From contig NZ_JAQZSJ010000001.1 of assembly GCF_029360585.1 (NCBI RefSeq), positions 372,001 through 436,000 on the forward strand: a stretch of DNA of 64,000 nucleotides, given 5' to 3'. The DNA is from Cohnella caldifontis. Lineage in GTDB: Bacteria > Bacillota > Bacilli > Paenibacillales > Paenibacillaceae. The notes beneath the pieces are model-generated. The model was not told where the DNA came from. It ran no database searches and saw only the letters and a program-made list of their open reading frames with translations. A program made the translations under genes and the position numbers. This document shows positions 17,320 through 25,321 of this stretch, piece by piece (the stretch's first letter is position 1; every line of letters starts with the position of its first letter).

Positions 17320-18044
17320 GCGCCTTTCACCCCTTCCTCCAACAGCTCCGCCAAGTGCATGACCCGAACCTTTTCGCCCCGGTACCGCAAGTTGCCCGCG
17401 ATGTTCATCAGGCACGCCATGTCGAGTCCGACCAGCACTTCCGCTTCGGTCTCGACGACGTGGTCGCCTTTTTCCGTCACCATCGCGCCCGAAATGTCCG
17501 GCATTTTCACCGCGAACGTGCCCCCGAACCCGCAGCAGTCTTCCGCGAACGGCAGCGGCACGAACTCCAGCCCTTTGATGTGGCGCATCAGCTCCATCGG
17601 TTCGTCTTTGACGCCGAGCAGCCGGCTTCCGTGGCAGGAGGGATGGTAGGTCACTTTATGCGGAAAAACGGCACCTACGTCCTTGACCCCCAGCACCTGT
17701 ACGAGGAACTGCGTGAATTCGTAGGACTTGCGCTGCAGAGCCTGCGCTTTCGGCAGCCAAACCGGGTCGTTCTCGAACAGCTTCGGGTAATGGTGGATCA
17801 TGCCCGTACAAGAACCGGACGGCGAAATGACGAAGTCGCTGTCCTCAAACGCTTCCAGTATCGTTTTCGCGCTCGTCCGCGCTTCCTCCCAGTAGCCGCT
17901 GTTAAAAGCCGGCTGTCCGCAGCACGTCTGGGTTTGCGGAAACGCAAGCCGCACCCCGTACCGGGCCAGCAGCCGGACCATCGCCTCCCCCACGCGCGGG
18001 TAAAGGGCGTCGCTTAAGCAAGTGATCATCATGGAAACCTTCAC
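17316..18044 (-). CDS. lutA: Lactate utilisation protein A (CCG-domain)
   Basis: Cysteine-rich subunit of the lactate oxidase, first gene of the operon. Seen: 242 aa with two CCG domains: TCCGQPAFNSGYW (about 40) and EDCCGFGGTFAVKM (about 175). Start set at GTG 18044 (MKVSMMITCLSD), 9 nt after AAGGAG; an upstream GTG at 18065 is in frame but overlaps that ribosome binding site. Starts match the B. subtilis protein as remembered. Controlled by the promoter/operator at 18077-18105. Confidence 0.94.
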   Translation of the reverse strand: MKVSMMITCLSDALYPRVGEAMVRLLARYGVRLAFPQTQTCCGQPAFNSGYWEEARTSAKTILEAFEDSDFVISPSGSCTGMIHHYPKLFENDPVWLPKAQALQRKSYEFTQFLVQVLGVKDVGAVFPHKVTYHPSCHGSRLLGVKDEPMELMRHIKGLEFVPLPFAEDCCGFGGTFAVKMPDISGAMVTEKGDHVVETEAEVLVGLDMACLMNIAGNLRYRGEKVRVMHLAELLEEGVKGA

Positions 18045-18076
18045 GGCTTCGCGCTCCTTATGCACAATTTAATCTT

Positions 18077-18105
18077 ATTATCAGGTTGTCAGACAACTTT
18101 GGCAA
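18077..18105 (-). promoter_or_regulatory. lutABC promoter with GntR-type operator in the spacer
   Basis: Minus strand TTGCCA (-35, 18105-18100), 17-nt spacer, GATAAT (-10, 18082-18077). The spacer contains GTTGTCTGACAAC (18085-18097), a near-perfect palindrome matching the FadR-subfamily consensus. Binding there would block RNA polymerase directly. The remaining 18106-18165 holds small GC repeats only. Confidence 0.75.
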
Positions 18106-18165
18106 GAGAAAACATGATATTCGCGGGGCCGTAAAAGCGCGAAAGCGCCGCCTGTAATCCTTATT

Positions 18166-18191
18166 CAAAAACCTTCCCCTCAAGGGGAAGG
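18166..18191 (-). terminator. Terminator of the rhamnose operon
   Basis: CCTTCCCCTTGAGGGGAAGG followed by TTTTT on the minus strand, 18 nt after the DeoR regulator stop. Confidence 0.85.
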
Positions 18192-18208
18192 CCTCGAACG
18201 CACAAGCG

Positions 18209-18976
18209 TCACACCGTCGTAACCGAGATCGATTTGTCGCGCAGCGCCGCGATCGCGTCTGCCGACAGGCCCGTATCGGAAACGACCGCGTCCACGTCCC
18301 GCCAATCGGCGACATGCGTGAACGCCTGCACGCCGAACTTGCTGGCGTCGGCCAACAGCACGACCTGGTCGGCGATGCCGATCATTTTCTGCTTCACGCG
18401 GGCCTGCAGCTCGTTCGACTCGCTGACTCCCCGTTCGGGATGCACCCCTTTGCAGGAGAAAAACAGCTTATCCACGTGATACGCATCCAGCGAACGTTCG
18501 GCAAGCGGCCCTACGTAGGAGAGGGATCTCCGGGCAAGCAGGCCCCCGGTGCAGATGACTTCGATCTTCTCCTTGCTTGCCAGCTCCATGGCGACTTTGA
18601 TCGAATTCGTCAGCACGGTCAGCGGGAGATCCGGCAGCGACTGCGCCATGTACCAAGCGGTCGTGCTGGCGTCCAGCAGGATGCGGTCGCCCGGCTGGAT
18701 CCGGCTGACCGCCGCTTCGGCGATCCGCCGTTTCTCCTCGGCGTGCTGGATTTCCCGCTCGGCATACGGAATTTCCGCCTGCTGATAGGGGGAATCCTTC
18801 ACGCTGACCGCTCCGCCGTGGGAACGGCGCAGGCGGCCGGCGGCTTCCAGACGGTCCAGGTCCCGGCGGATCGTCTCTTCCGTCACGTTGCACAACTCGC
18901 TGAGCTCCGTCACCCGGATGCTGCCTCTTTCGTTGACCAGCTGCACGATTTTCTCGTACCGTTCCGCGACCAGCAT
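18209..18976 (-). CDS. DeoR-family regulator of the rhamnose operon
   Basis: Probable repressor responding to a phosphorylated rhamnose intermediate. Seen: 255 aa; N-terminal DeoR HTH (IRVTELSELCNVTEETIRRD, about 19-38; LRRSHGGAV wing) and a C-terminal DeoRC sugar-phosphate domain with DRILLDASTTAWYMA and FFSCKGVHPERGVSE. Last gene of the operon, 19 nt after rhaB. B. subtilis has a comparable DeoR protein (YulB) in its rhamnose operon. GTTTGTTT repeats around the rhaEW promoter are candidate operators. Confidence 0.88.
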   Translation of the reverse strand: MLVAERYEKIVQLVNERGSIRVTELSELCNVTEETIRRDLDRLEAAGRLRRSHGGAVSVKDSPYQQAEIPYAEREIQHAEEKRRIAEAAVSRIQPGDRILLDASTTAWYMAQSLPDLPLTVLTNSIKVAMELASKEKIEVICTGGLLARRSLSYVGPLAERSLDAYHVDKLFFSCKGVHPERGVSESNELQARVKQKMIGIADQVVLLADASKFGVQAFTHVADWRDVDAVVSDTGLSADAIAALRDKSISVTTV

Positions 18977-18995
18977 GCTTTCTTCCCTCCCTTTC

Positions 18996-20480
18996 TTAGG
19001 CGTTGTACAGCGGCAAACCGGTCGTCGTCAGGAAGCGGCCGTATGCTTCCTGCCACTCCGAAGCCTGCGCCGGCTCGTATTCCGCCACCGGGAACGAATC
19101 CCGGATGACGCGGCGGGCCTCGGCGATGTCCCGGAACTGCCCGCCGGCAATCCATTGAACGGCCAGGTTGCCGATCGCGCTTCCTTCGGCAGGACCCGCC
19201 CATACCGGCTTGCCGATCGCGTTCGCCGTCCATTGGCAGAGCAGCGCGTTATGGATGCCGCCGCCCACCATATGCAGACCGCCGAAGCTCTGGTTCGACA
19301 GTTTTTCCGTCAGTTCCAGCACATATCGATATTTTAAGGCAAGGCTTTCCAAAATGCACCTGGCGATTTCCCCCGGCCCTTCGGGCGGACGCTGCCCGGT
19401 GCGGAGACAATATTGCCGGATGCGCTCCGGCATGTCGCCCGGCGGCAGGAACAAGTCGTCGTCCGGCTCGATGAACGCGCCGAAAGGCTTCGCTTGGCCG
19501 GCCAACTCGACGAGCTCGGGGAACGAATAGCCGCGGCCTTCGCGTTCCCATTCGCGACGGGTTTCCTGCAGGATCCACAGGCCCATGATGTTTTTCAGCA
19601 ACCGGTACGTGCCGTACGCGCCGCCTTCGTTCGTGAAGTTGAGCTGCCGCGCCGTTTCATGGATGACCGGCTGATCCACTTCCGTGCCGAGCAAGGACCA
19701 CGTGCCGCAGCTCAGGTACGCGAACGAGCGATCGAGCGCGGGAACGGCGGCGACGGCGGAACCGGTATCGTGTTCCGCGACGGCGATCACCGGGATGGCG
19801 CCAATGTCCAGCTCCTCCCGGACGGAAGCGCGAAGCACCCCGGCCGCGCTGCCCGGTTGGAGCACCTTGCCGAACCAAGCACCCGGAATGCCGAGCTTGT
19901 TCAGCAGTTCGCGGTCCCAATCGCCGCTCTTCGGATTGTAAAGCTGCGTCGTCGTCGCGTTGGAAAACTCATTGTACATTTCCCCGGTCAGGAAATACCG
20001 CAGCAGGTCCGGGATCATCAGAAAATGCCGCGCCTGCGAGAGCAGCGGATTCCCCGCCCGTTTCAACGCATACAGCTGGAAAATGCTATTGAACGAGAGG
20101 AATTGGATGCCGGTCCGGGCGAACACTTCGGATGCCGGGATTTCGGCGAACAGCTTCTCCATCATCCCGTCCGTATGCCGGTCGCGGTAATGGTAAGGGT
20201 TGCCGAGCAGGCCGCCGTCCGAACCGATAAAGCCGAAGTCCACCGCCCAGGAATCGATGCCGAGGCTGGCGGGCGCGGCGCCCAGATGCTTCGTTTTCAG
20301 CAATCCCTGCTTGATTTCGTGGTACAGGCGCAGAATGTCCCAATGGAGACGGTCCCCCACCTGCACCGGGTCGTTCGGAAACCGGTGAATCTCCTCCGTC
20401 TCGATGCGCCGGTCGGTCAGCCGGCCGAGCAAAGCCCGGCCGCTGCTGGCGCCCAGGTCAAACGCGAGAATGCTGGACAT
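18996..20480 (-). CDS. rhaB: Rhamnulokinase
   Basis: Phosphorylates L-rhamnulose to L-rhamnulose-1-phosphate with ATP. Seen: 494 aa FGGY kinase; N-terminal phosphate loop SSILAFDLGASSGRALLGRL, GIDSWAVDFGFI, the ATP-site segment YLSCGTWSLLGTEVDQPVIH and MVGGGIHNALLCQWTANAIG (about 395-415). Lies 52 nt after rhaA and 19 nt before the DeoR gene. A close paralogue sits in the fucose operon at 39460-40956; the isomerase next door tells the two apart. Confidence 0.94.
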   Translation of the reverse strand: MSSILAFDLGASSGRALLGRLTDRRIETEEIHRFPNDPVQVGDRLHWDILRLYHEIKQGLLKTKHLGAAPASLGIDSWAVDFGFIGSDGGLLGNPYHYRDRHTDGMMEKLFAEIPASEVFARTGIQFLSFNSIFQLYALKRAGNPLLSQARHFLMIPDLLRYFLTGEMYNEFSNATTTQLYNPKSGDWDRELLNKLGIPGAWFGKVLQPGSAAGVLRASVREELDIGAIPVIAVAEHDTGSAVAAVPALDRSFAYLSCGTWSLLGTEVDQPVIHETARQLNFTNEGGAYGTYRLLKNIMGLWILQETRREWEREGRGYSFPELVELAGQAKPFGAFIEPDDDLFLPPGDMPERIRQYCLRTGQRPPEGPGEIARCILESLALKYRYVLELTEKLSNQSFGGLHMVGGGIHNALLCQWTANAIGKPVWAGPAEGSAIGNLAVQWIAGGQFRDIAEARRVIRDSFPVAEYEPAQASEWQEAYGRFLTTTGLPLYNA

Positions 20481-20532
20481 TCGATATCACCCTTGTTTTC
20501 ATCGTCGGCTTGCGCGTATCGCTCCGATCGGA

Positions 20533-21792
20533 TCAACCGCGTTTCAGCAGGACTTCCTTCTCGTAGCGCTTCACGTCCGCGATCCACGACTCGCGCGCGG
20601 GAACGCCCATTTTCTCGCAGTAGTAGTCCCATACCGCGCCGAACGGATACGATTTGAACTCCTCCGAGAGGGCCAGGCGCGTCGTGTAGTCGCCTTCCAG
20701 CTCCGCTTTCTTGAGCGCTTCCACCGGTTCCAGCATCGCGCGGAGCAGGGCTTTGACCGTGTTGCGCGTGCCGATGACCCAAGCGGCCACGCGGTTGATG
20801 CTCGCGTCGAAGAAATCGAGGCCGATATAGGTTTTGCCGAGCAGATCATGCCGCACCAGCTCGCGGCCGATGTCCATCAGCTCGTCGTCGAGAATGACGA
20901 CGTGGTCGCTGTCCCAGCGCATCGGGCGGCTGACGTGCAGCAGGATGCCGTCCGCGAAGAGAGCGAGCGAGGAAAGTTTGTTCGAAATGACCTCGGTCGG
21001 GTGGAAATGTCCGGCGTCGAGGCAGATCAGCTTGTTCCGCGTGATCCCGTAGCCCATGTAGAACTCATGCGAACCGACGACGTACGCTTCCGAGCCGAGG
21101 CCGAACAGCTTGCTTTCCACGGCGTCGAGGTTCAGCTTCGGATCGATCTCTTCCGCGAACACTTCGTCCAGCGCGGCCATCAGCCGCTGGCGGGGCGCCA
21201 TGCGGTCGGCGGGGATATCCTTGAAGCCGTCCGGAATCCAAACGTTGGTGACGCAGGTTTGCCCGAGCCGCTCGCCGAAATAAGCGCCGATTTTGCGGGA
21301 CGCTTTGCAGTGGTCGATCCAGAACCGGCGGATTTCCGGGTCCGCGTGGCTCAGCGTGAAGCCGTCCTCCGACTTCTCGTGGGAGAAGCACGTCGGGTTG
21401 AAATCGAGGCCGAGGCCCTGCGCTTTCGCCCAATCCGCCCACCGCTCGAAATGCTTCGGCTCGAGCCGGTCGAGATCGACCTTCTCGTCGGTGTCGGCGT
21501 AGATGGCGTGGAGGTTGACCTTGTGCTTGCCGGGGATGAGCGAGAACGCCTTCTCCAGGTCGGCGCGCAGCTCATCGGGCGTGCGGGCGGCGCCGGGATA
21601 GGAGCCGGTCACCGAGATGCCTCCGGTCAGTTCTTGGTCCCGGTTCAGAAAACCCCGGACGTCGTCCCCTTGCCAGCAGTGCATGGAGATTTTGATCGTT
21701 TCCAGCTGCTTCAGCACCGCGTCGGTGTCAATGCCGTGGGCGGCGTATTGCTGTTTCGCGGCTTCGTAGTTTTTTTGGATATCGGATGACAT
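20533..21792 (-). CDS. rhaA: L-rhamnose isomerase
   Basis: Converts L-rhamnose to L-rhamnulose. Seen: 419 aa, usual RhaA length; [20 protein letters not shown] near the N-terminus, [36 protein letters not shown] (substrate/metal region) and [20 protein letters not shown] with metal-binding Asp and His (about 275-295). The ATG lies 12 nt after the preceding gene, so coupling is likely. Function secure. Confidence 0.97.
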   Translation of the reverse strand: MSSDIQKNYEAAKQQYAAHGIDTDAVLKQLETIKISMHCWQGDDVRGFLNRDQELTGGISVTGSYPGAARTPDELRADLEKAFSLIPGKHKVNLHAIYADTDEKVDLDRLEPKHFERWADWAKAQGLGLDFNPTCFSHEKSEDGFTLSHADPEIRRFWIDHCKASRKIGAYFGERLGQTCVTNVWIPDGFKDIPADRMAPRQRLMAALDEVFAEEIDPKLNLDAVESKLFGLGSEAYVVGSHEFYMGYGITRNKLICLDAGHFHPTEVISNKLSSLALFADGILLHVSRPMRWDSDHVVILDDELMDIGRELVRHDLLGKTYIGLDFFDASINRVAAWVIGTRNTVKALLRAMLEPVEALKKAELEGDYTTRLALSEEFKSYPFGAVWDYYCEKMGVPARESWIADVKRYEKEVLLKRG

Positions 21793-21804
21793 GGGGTCCC
21801 CTCC

Positions 21805-22188
21805 TTATTTGCCCAGCTTGGTCAGCGGGTACGCCATGACCGACATCAGGGCGTTCTCCGCTTGGCTGGAATCGAGACGGCTGTACTGCACGACGACCGG
21901 AATGTCGCTGACGACTTCCATCGCGTACGGAACGCCCGGCGGAATCGTCCGGCCGTTCTTGTTCAGGGAAGAAGTCCGGATATGCTTCGTCCGGCGGCCC
22001 GGAACGACGACCATGATGTCCTCGATCGGCTCCCGGTCTTCGAAGAATACCGTGAAACGCAGCAGCGCCTCCTCCGAAGAACAATTCAGCACGCATACGG
22101 ATTCGTGGCTGGTCAGCTGCCCCGAGCTCGTTTCCGGAATGTAGCCGTCCGGAATGTACCACAGCTTTTCCCCTCTGGCCTGATACAT
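21805..22188 (-). CDS. Sensory rhodopsin transducer (ASRT)-like protein
   Basis: Member of the family named after the soluble transducer of Anabaena sensory rhodopsin. Seen: 127 aa, all-beta; WYIPDGYIPETSSGQLTSHE (about 10-29), FTVFFEDREPIEDIMVVVPG, RRTKHIRTS, PYAMEVVSDIPVVVQYSRLD and a C-terminal AENALMSVMAYP. No rhodopsin gene is in the window. It sits between the aldolase/dehydrogenase (43 nt) and rhaA (12 nt), firmly inside the rhamnose operon, so here it probably has a sugar-related or regulatory role. Function in this setting is not established. Confidence 0.88.
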   Translation of the reverse strand: MYQARGEKLWYIPDGYIPETSSGQLTSHESVCVLNCSSEEALLRFTVFFEDREPIEDIMVVVPGRRTKHIRTSSLNKNGRTIPPGVPYAMEVVSDIPVVVQYSRLDSSQAENALMSVMAYPLTKLGK

Positions 22189-22231
22189 GGCGTAATGCCT
22201 CCCTCGCGGAATGGTTGATGGTTCGCTTGCC

Positions 22232-24301
22232 TTATCGCGTGAACGCCGCCGGAACGCCGCCGTCGATCGTGAGCATGCAGCCCGTCGTCTTGTCGGACTT
22301 CGAGGAAGCGAAGAATGCCACGCCTTCGGCGATATCTTTCGGATAAATGTTCACGAGCAGCGTCGTGCGTTTGCGGTAGTACTCCTCCAGCTGGTCCGGC
22401 TCGATGCCGTAAGCGGCGGCGCGCTCGTTGCGCCAGTTCGAGTTCCAGATCGCGGAGCCTTGCAGGATGGCGTCCGGCAAAATCGTGTTGACGCGGATGC
22501 CGAGCGATCCGCCTTCGGCCGCGATGCAGCGGGCGAGATGGGCTTCCAGCGCCTTGGCCGCGCTGTAGGCGGTGGCGTTCTTGCCGGCGTAGACGGAGTT
22601 TTTGGATCCGATGAACACCATGTTGCCGCCGATCGCCTGCTCCTTCATCGATTTGAACGCTTCGCGCGCCACGAGGAAATACCCCGTGCCGAGCACGTTC
22701 ATGTTCAGGTTCCATTCCTTCAGCGACGTTTCCTCGAACGGGCTGGAAGTCGCGAGGCCCGCGTTGTTGACGAGGATGTCCACGCCGCCGTAGTTCAAGG
22801 CGGTTTCGGCGAACGCCGCGATGACGGCCTCTTCGTTCGTGACGTCCATTTTCACGGCCAACGCGCGGTTCGCGCCGTACTTGCCGTTGATCTCGTCGGC
22901 GACCTTCAACGCGCCTTCCAGGTTGAGGTCCGCGAGCACGACGTGCGCGCCTTCGGAGACGAGGCGGCGTGCCGTTTCGCTGCCGATGCCGCCCGCGCCG
23001 CCCGTGATGAACGCGACCTTGCGGGAGAATTCGGCTTCCGGCGGAGCCAGGGACAATTTATACAGCTCGAGCGGCCAATATTCCACGTTGTAGGATTCGT
23101 TCTCGCTGAGGGAGACGAATTGGCCGAGCGCGGTCGCGCCTCTCATCACGGCGATGGCGCGATGGTACAGCGCGCCGCTGACTTGGGACAGCGCCCACGA
23201 TTTGCCGGTGTTGATCATGCCGAGGCCGGGGATCAGGATAACGCGCGGCGCCGCTTCGAACATGACGTCGCCTTCGTTTTTGTTGCGCTCGAAATAGGCT
23301 TTATATTGCTCTTTGTAAGCAGCGATGCCTTCTTTCAGCTTCGCCTTCAGCCCCTCGACGTCGTCCGCGTTCGGCGTCCAGTCGATGAACAGCGGCACGA
23401 CTTTCGTGTGGACGAGGTGGTCCGGGCAAGCGGCGCCGACTTGGGACAGCTTCGGCGCGTCCGCGCCGCCGACGAACGCCAGCACGTCGTCTTGGTCGTC
23501 GAAGGAGAGGATCATTTTCTTGGCATCGGATACCGCGCCGCGTACGGTCGGCATCACTTGGGACACGATGCCGCGGCGCACGTCGGCCGGCAGCGCGGCG
23601 TGTTTGGCGCCGCCGAACAGCTTCGCTTCGTTTACGCGGGCTTCGATGAACGCTTCCGCTTCGTTAATGATCTTGATCGTTTGCGCGTAGCAAGCTTCGG
23701 ACGTTTCGCCCCAGGTGACGAGACCGTGCTTCTCCATCAGCACGAGTTCGGCTTTCGGGCTCCCGAGCACGCCTTCCGCGATCATCTTGGACAGCGTGAA
23801 GCCCGGGCGGACGTACGGTACCCAGACGAAACGGTCGCCGAAAATTTCTTTGGCGAGCGCTTTGCCGTTATCGGCGCAGCACAGGCTGATGATGGCGTCC
23901 GGGTGGGTGTGGTCGACGTGCTTAAATGGAAGGAACGCATGCAGCAGCGTCTCGATCGACGCGCGCGGATGCTTGGAATCGATCATGCAGTGGCCGAGGT
24001 AAGCGACCATTTCCTCGTCGGTCATCGCTTCGCGCTCGAACAGCGGACGGATGTCCTCCATGCGCAGGCCGGTGAAGTTGCCGGCTTTCATCGACGCGAG
24101 ATCGGATCCGCTGCCTTTCACGTACATCACTTCGACGTCGCGGCCGCGGAAATCCTTCACGACCGTTTTCGCGGACGTATTGCCGCCGAAGATGTTGCAC
24201 ACGCGGCGGTCGGCGCCGATGATGTTCGAGCGGTAAACGAGTTGGTCCAAGGTGTCGGTGAAGGCGGAAGCTTTCGAAGCTTCCCACAAGCTTTGTACCA
24301 T
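22232..24301 (-). CDS. rhaD: Bifunctional rhamnulose-1-phosphate aldolase / short-chain alcohol dehydrogenase
   Basis: Cleaves rhamnulose-1-phosphate to DHAP and L-lactaldehyde, and oxidises or reduces the lactaldehyde. Seen: 689 aa fusion. Residues 1-about 400 are a class II aldolase-like domain (NIFGGNTSAKTVVKDFRGRD; DHTHPDAIISLCCADNGKAL zinc histidines). Residues about 420-689 are an SDR domain (VAFITGGAGGIGSETARRLV NAD loop; LVNNAGLATSSPF; YSAAKALEAHLARCIAAEGG with YxxxK). Start MVQSLWEASKASAF at 24301 has GGAGGTACTTTC before it; the open frame runs further upstream without support. First gene of the operon. Equivalent to YuxG (RhaEW) of B. subtilis. Confidence 0.94.
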   Translation of the reverse strand: MVQSLWEASKASAFTDTLDQLVYRSNIIGADRRVCNIFGGNTSAKTVVKDFRGRDVEVMYVKGSGSDLASMKAGNFTGLRMEDIRPLFEREAMTDEEMVAYLGHCMIDSKHPRASIETLLHAFLPFKHVDHTHPDAIISLCCADNGKALAKEIFGDRFVWVPYVRPGFTLSKMIAEGVLGSPKAELVLMEKHGLVTWGETSEACYAQTIKIINEAEAFIEARVNEAKLFGGAKHAALPADVRRGIVSQVMPTVRGAVSDAKKMILSFDDQDDVLAFVGGADAPKLSQVGAACPDHLVHTKVVPLFIDWTPNADDVEGLKAKLKEGIAAYKEQYKAYFERNKNEGDVMFEAAPRVILIPGLGMINTGKSWALSQVSGALYHRAIAVMRGATALGQFVSLSENESYNVEYWPLELYKLSLAPPEAEFSRKVAFITGGAGGIGSETARRLVSEGAHVVLADLNLEGALKVADEINGKYGANRALAVKMDVTNEEAVIAAFAETALNYGGVDILVNNAGLATSSPFEETSLKEWNLNMNVLGTGYFLVAREAFKSMKEQAIGGNMVFIGSKNSVYAGKNATAYSAAKALEAHLARCIAAEGGSLGIRVNTILPDAILQGSAIWNSNWRNERAAAYGIEPDQLEEYYRKRTTLLVNIYPKDIAEGVAFFASSKSDKTTGCMLTIDGGVPAAFTR

Positions 24302-24319
24302 GAAAGTACCTCCGATAAA

Positions 24320-24361
24320 GTTTGTTTTTGTCCGTTTGAAGGGATTATAACATGTTTGTTT
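24320..24361 (-). promoter_or_regulatory. rha operon promoter with flanking direct repeats
   Basis: TATAAT at 24349-24344 preceded by TGT (extended -10), no good -35. GTTTGTTT occurs on the plus strand at 24320-24327 and 24354-24361, one on each side of the -10. DeoR-type repressors often bind direct repeats, so these are candidate operators. The region 24362-24483 shows no other clear element. Confidence 0.5.
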
Positions 24362-24483
24362 ATTTTTGAATATGCGTAATTCGGAAATATAAAACACGAA
24401 AAACGAGATTTTCACAACCTCACTCGAGTACCCTTCAAAATGGCCCGAACCAGTCGGTATGTTGGCCAATGTGTAAAAAATAT

Positions 24484-24531
24484 TTGACGCCGTGTACGCT
24501 GAATGATATATTGTGTAAAGAATACTTTACA
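24484..24531 (+). promoter_or_regulatory. Promoter and palindromic operator of the membrane protein/XRE pair
   Basis: TTGACG (24484-24489), 17-nt spacer, TATATT (24507-24512). Immediately downstream TGTAAAG-AATA-CTTTACA (24514-24531) is a perfect inverted repeat over the expected start of transcription. It is the likely autoregulatory operator of the XRE protein at 25012. Confidence 0.8.
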
Positions 24532-24563
24532 TCAAAATCACACCTGACCGGAGGAGAGGGAAC

Positions 24564-25010
24564 ATGTCCTATCAAGAAAAGAAGCATACGGTATCGCTAT
24601 TCAGCGCAATCCTCGTATTCGGTATTTATTTCGGGATCGTGTATTCGCGGTACGAAGGGGCGAACCTGGAAGGGGCGGAACTTCTCCGCTTCTGGGGGGC
24701 CGCGATGTTGATTCTCATCCCCGTCACGATCGTGGCGAGAATGATCATCGAAATGATTTTCATCATCGTCAACAAAATCTCGACGAAAGAATCGCCCCCT
24801 TCCTATACCGACGAGCTCGACAAAATCATCGAACTGAAAGCGTTGAGGGTAAACTTTTTCGTTTTCATTCTCGGGTTCTTCCTGGCCATGGGCGCCTTGG
24901 TGCTTCAGATGACGATCACCTCCATGTTCGTCATCCTTCTATTTTCGGGATTCGTGTCCGAAGCGGCCGGAATTCTCTGGCGGCTCTACCTCTACCGGAA
25001 AGGAGTCTAA
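24564..25010 (+). CDS. DUF2178-like four-helix membrane protein
   Basis: Integral membrane protein of unknown function. Seen: 148 aa with four hydrophobic spans: VSLFSAILVFGIYFGIVY (about 10-27), AMLILIPVTIVARMIIEMIF (about 47-68), FFVFILGFFLAMGALVL (about 97-113) and SMFVILLFSGFVSEAAGIL (about 120-138). A polar central loop lies between spans 2 and 3. Ribosome binding site GGAGGAGAGGG. Its stop is 1 nt before the XRE regulator. Such membrane protein/small XRE pairs are common in Bacillota; the signal is unknown. Confidence 0.75.
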   Translation: MSYQEKKHTVSLFSAILVFGIYFGIVYSRYEGANLEGAELLRFWGAAMLILIPVTIVARMIIEMIFIIVNKISTKESPPSYTDELDKIIELKALRVNFFVFILGFFLAMGALVLQMTITSMFVILLFSGFVSEAAGILWRLYLYRKGV

Positions 25011-25011
25011 A

Positions 25012-25233
25012 ATGGTCCCGTGCCGCATCAGCAACAATATTCGCAACCTGCGATTTAACCAGAACGAGATGACCCAGCAGCAACTGGCGGATCTGGTCGG
25101 GGTGACGAGGCAGACGATCGTCGCGATCGAGAAGGGCAAATATTCGCCTTCGCTTGAGCTGGCTTTCCGCATCGCGCGCGTGTTTCGTCTTCAAGTCGAA
25201 GAAGTGTTCACATACGAAGAAGTACGGAATTGA
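25012..25233 (+). CDS. Small XRE-family HTH regulator
   Basis: 73 aa, a single Cro/CI-type HTH: NNIRNLRFNQNEMTQQQLAD then LVGVTRQTIVAIEKGKYSPS (about 8-47), ending in EEVFTYEEVRN, the short YgzD-like form. No sensor domain. Directly downstream of and probably coupled to the membrane protein; together they form one promoter-driven unit with a palindromic operator, which argues for autorepression modulated through the membrane protein. Confidence 0.9.
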   Translation: MVPCRISNNIRNLRFNQNEMTQQQLADLVGVTRQTIVAIEKGKYSPSLELAFRIARVFRLQVEEVFTYEEVRN

Positions 25234-25273
25234 CAACGGGAGGGCATGCAATCTCCGCATGAATCCCATGAAA

Positions 25274-25312
25274 CGCGAAAAAGACCGATCGCAGGATCGG
25301 TCTTTTTCGCGC
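25274..25312. terminator. Bidirectional terminator between XRE gene and MFS gene
   Basis: GCGAAAAAGACCGATC-GCAG-GATCGGTCTTTTTCGC, a 16-bp perfect stem with A and T runs on both flanks, between convergent genes. Confidence 0.9.
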
Positions 25313-25321
25313 GTGAAGACA

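Noticed and set aside
21805..22188. Light-sensing system
   Set aside because: No rhodopsin or carotenoid gene is in the window; the operon context is rhamnose catabolism.
24302..24469. N-terminal extension of the rhamnulose-phosphate aldolase
   Set aside because: The extension crosses the promoter -10 box and lacks a ribosome binding site; the family begins at MVQSLWEA.
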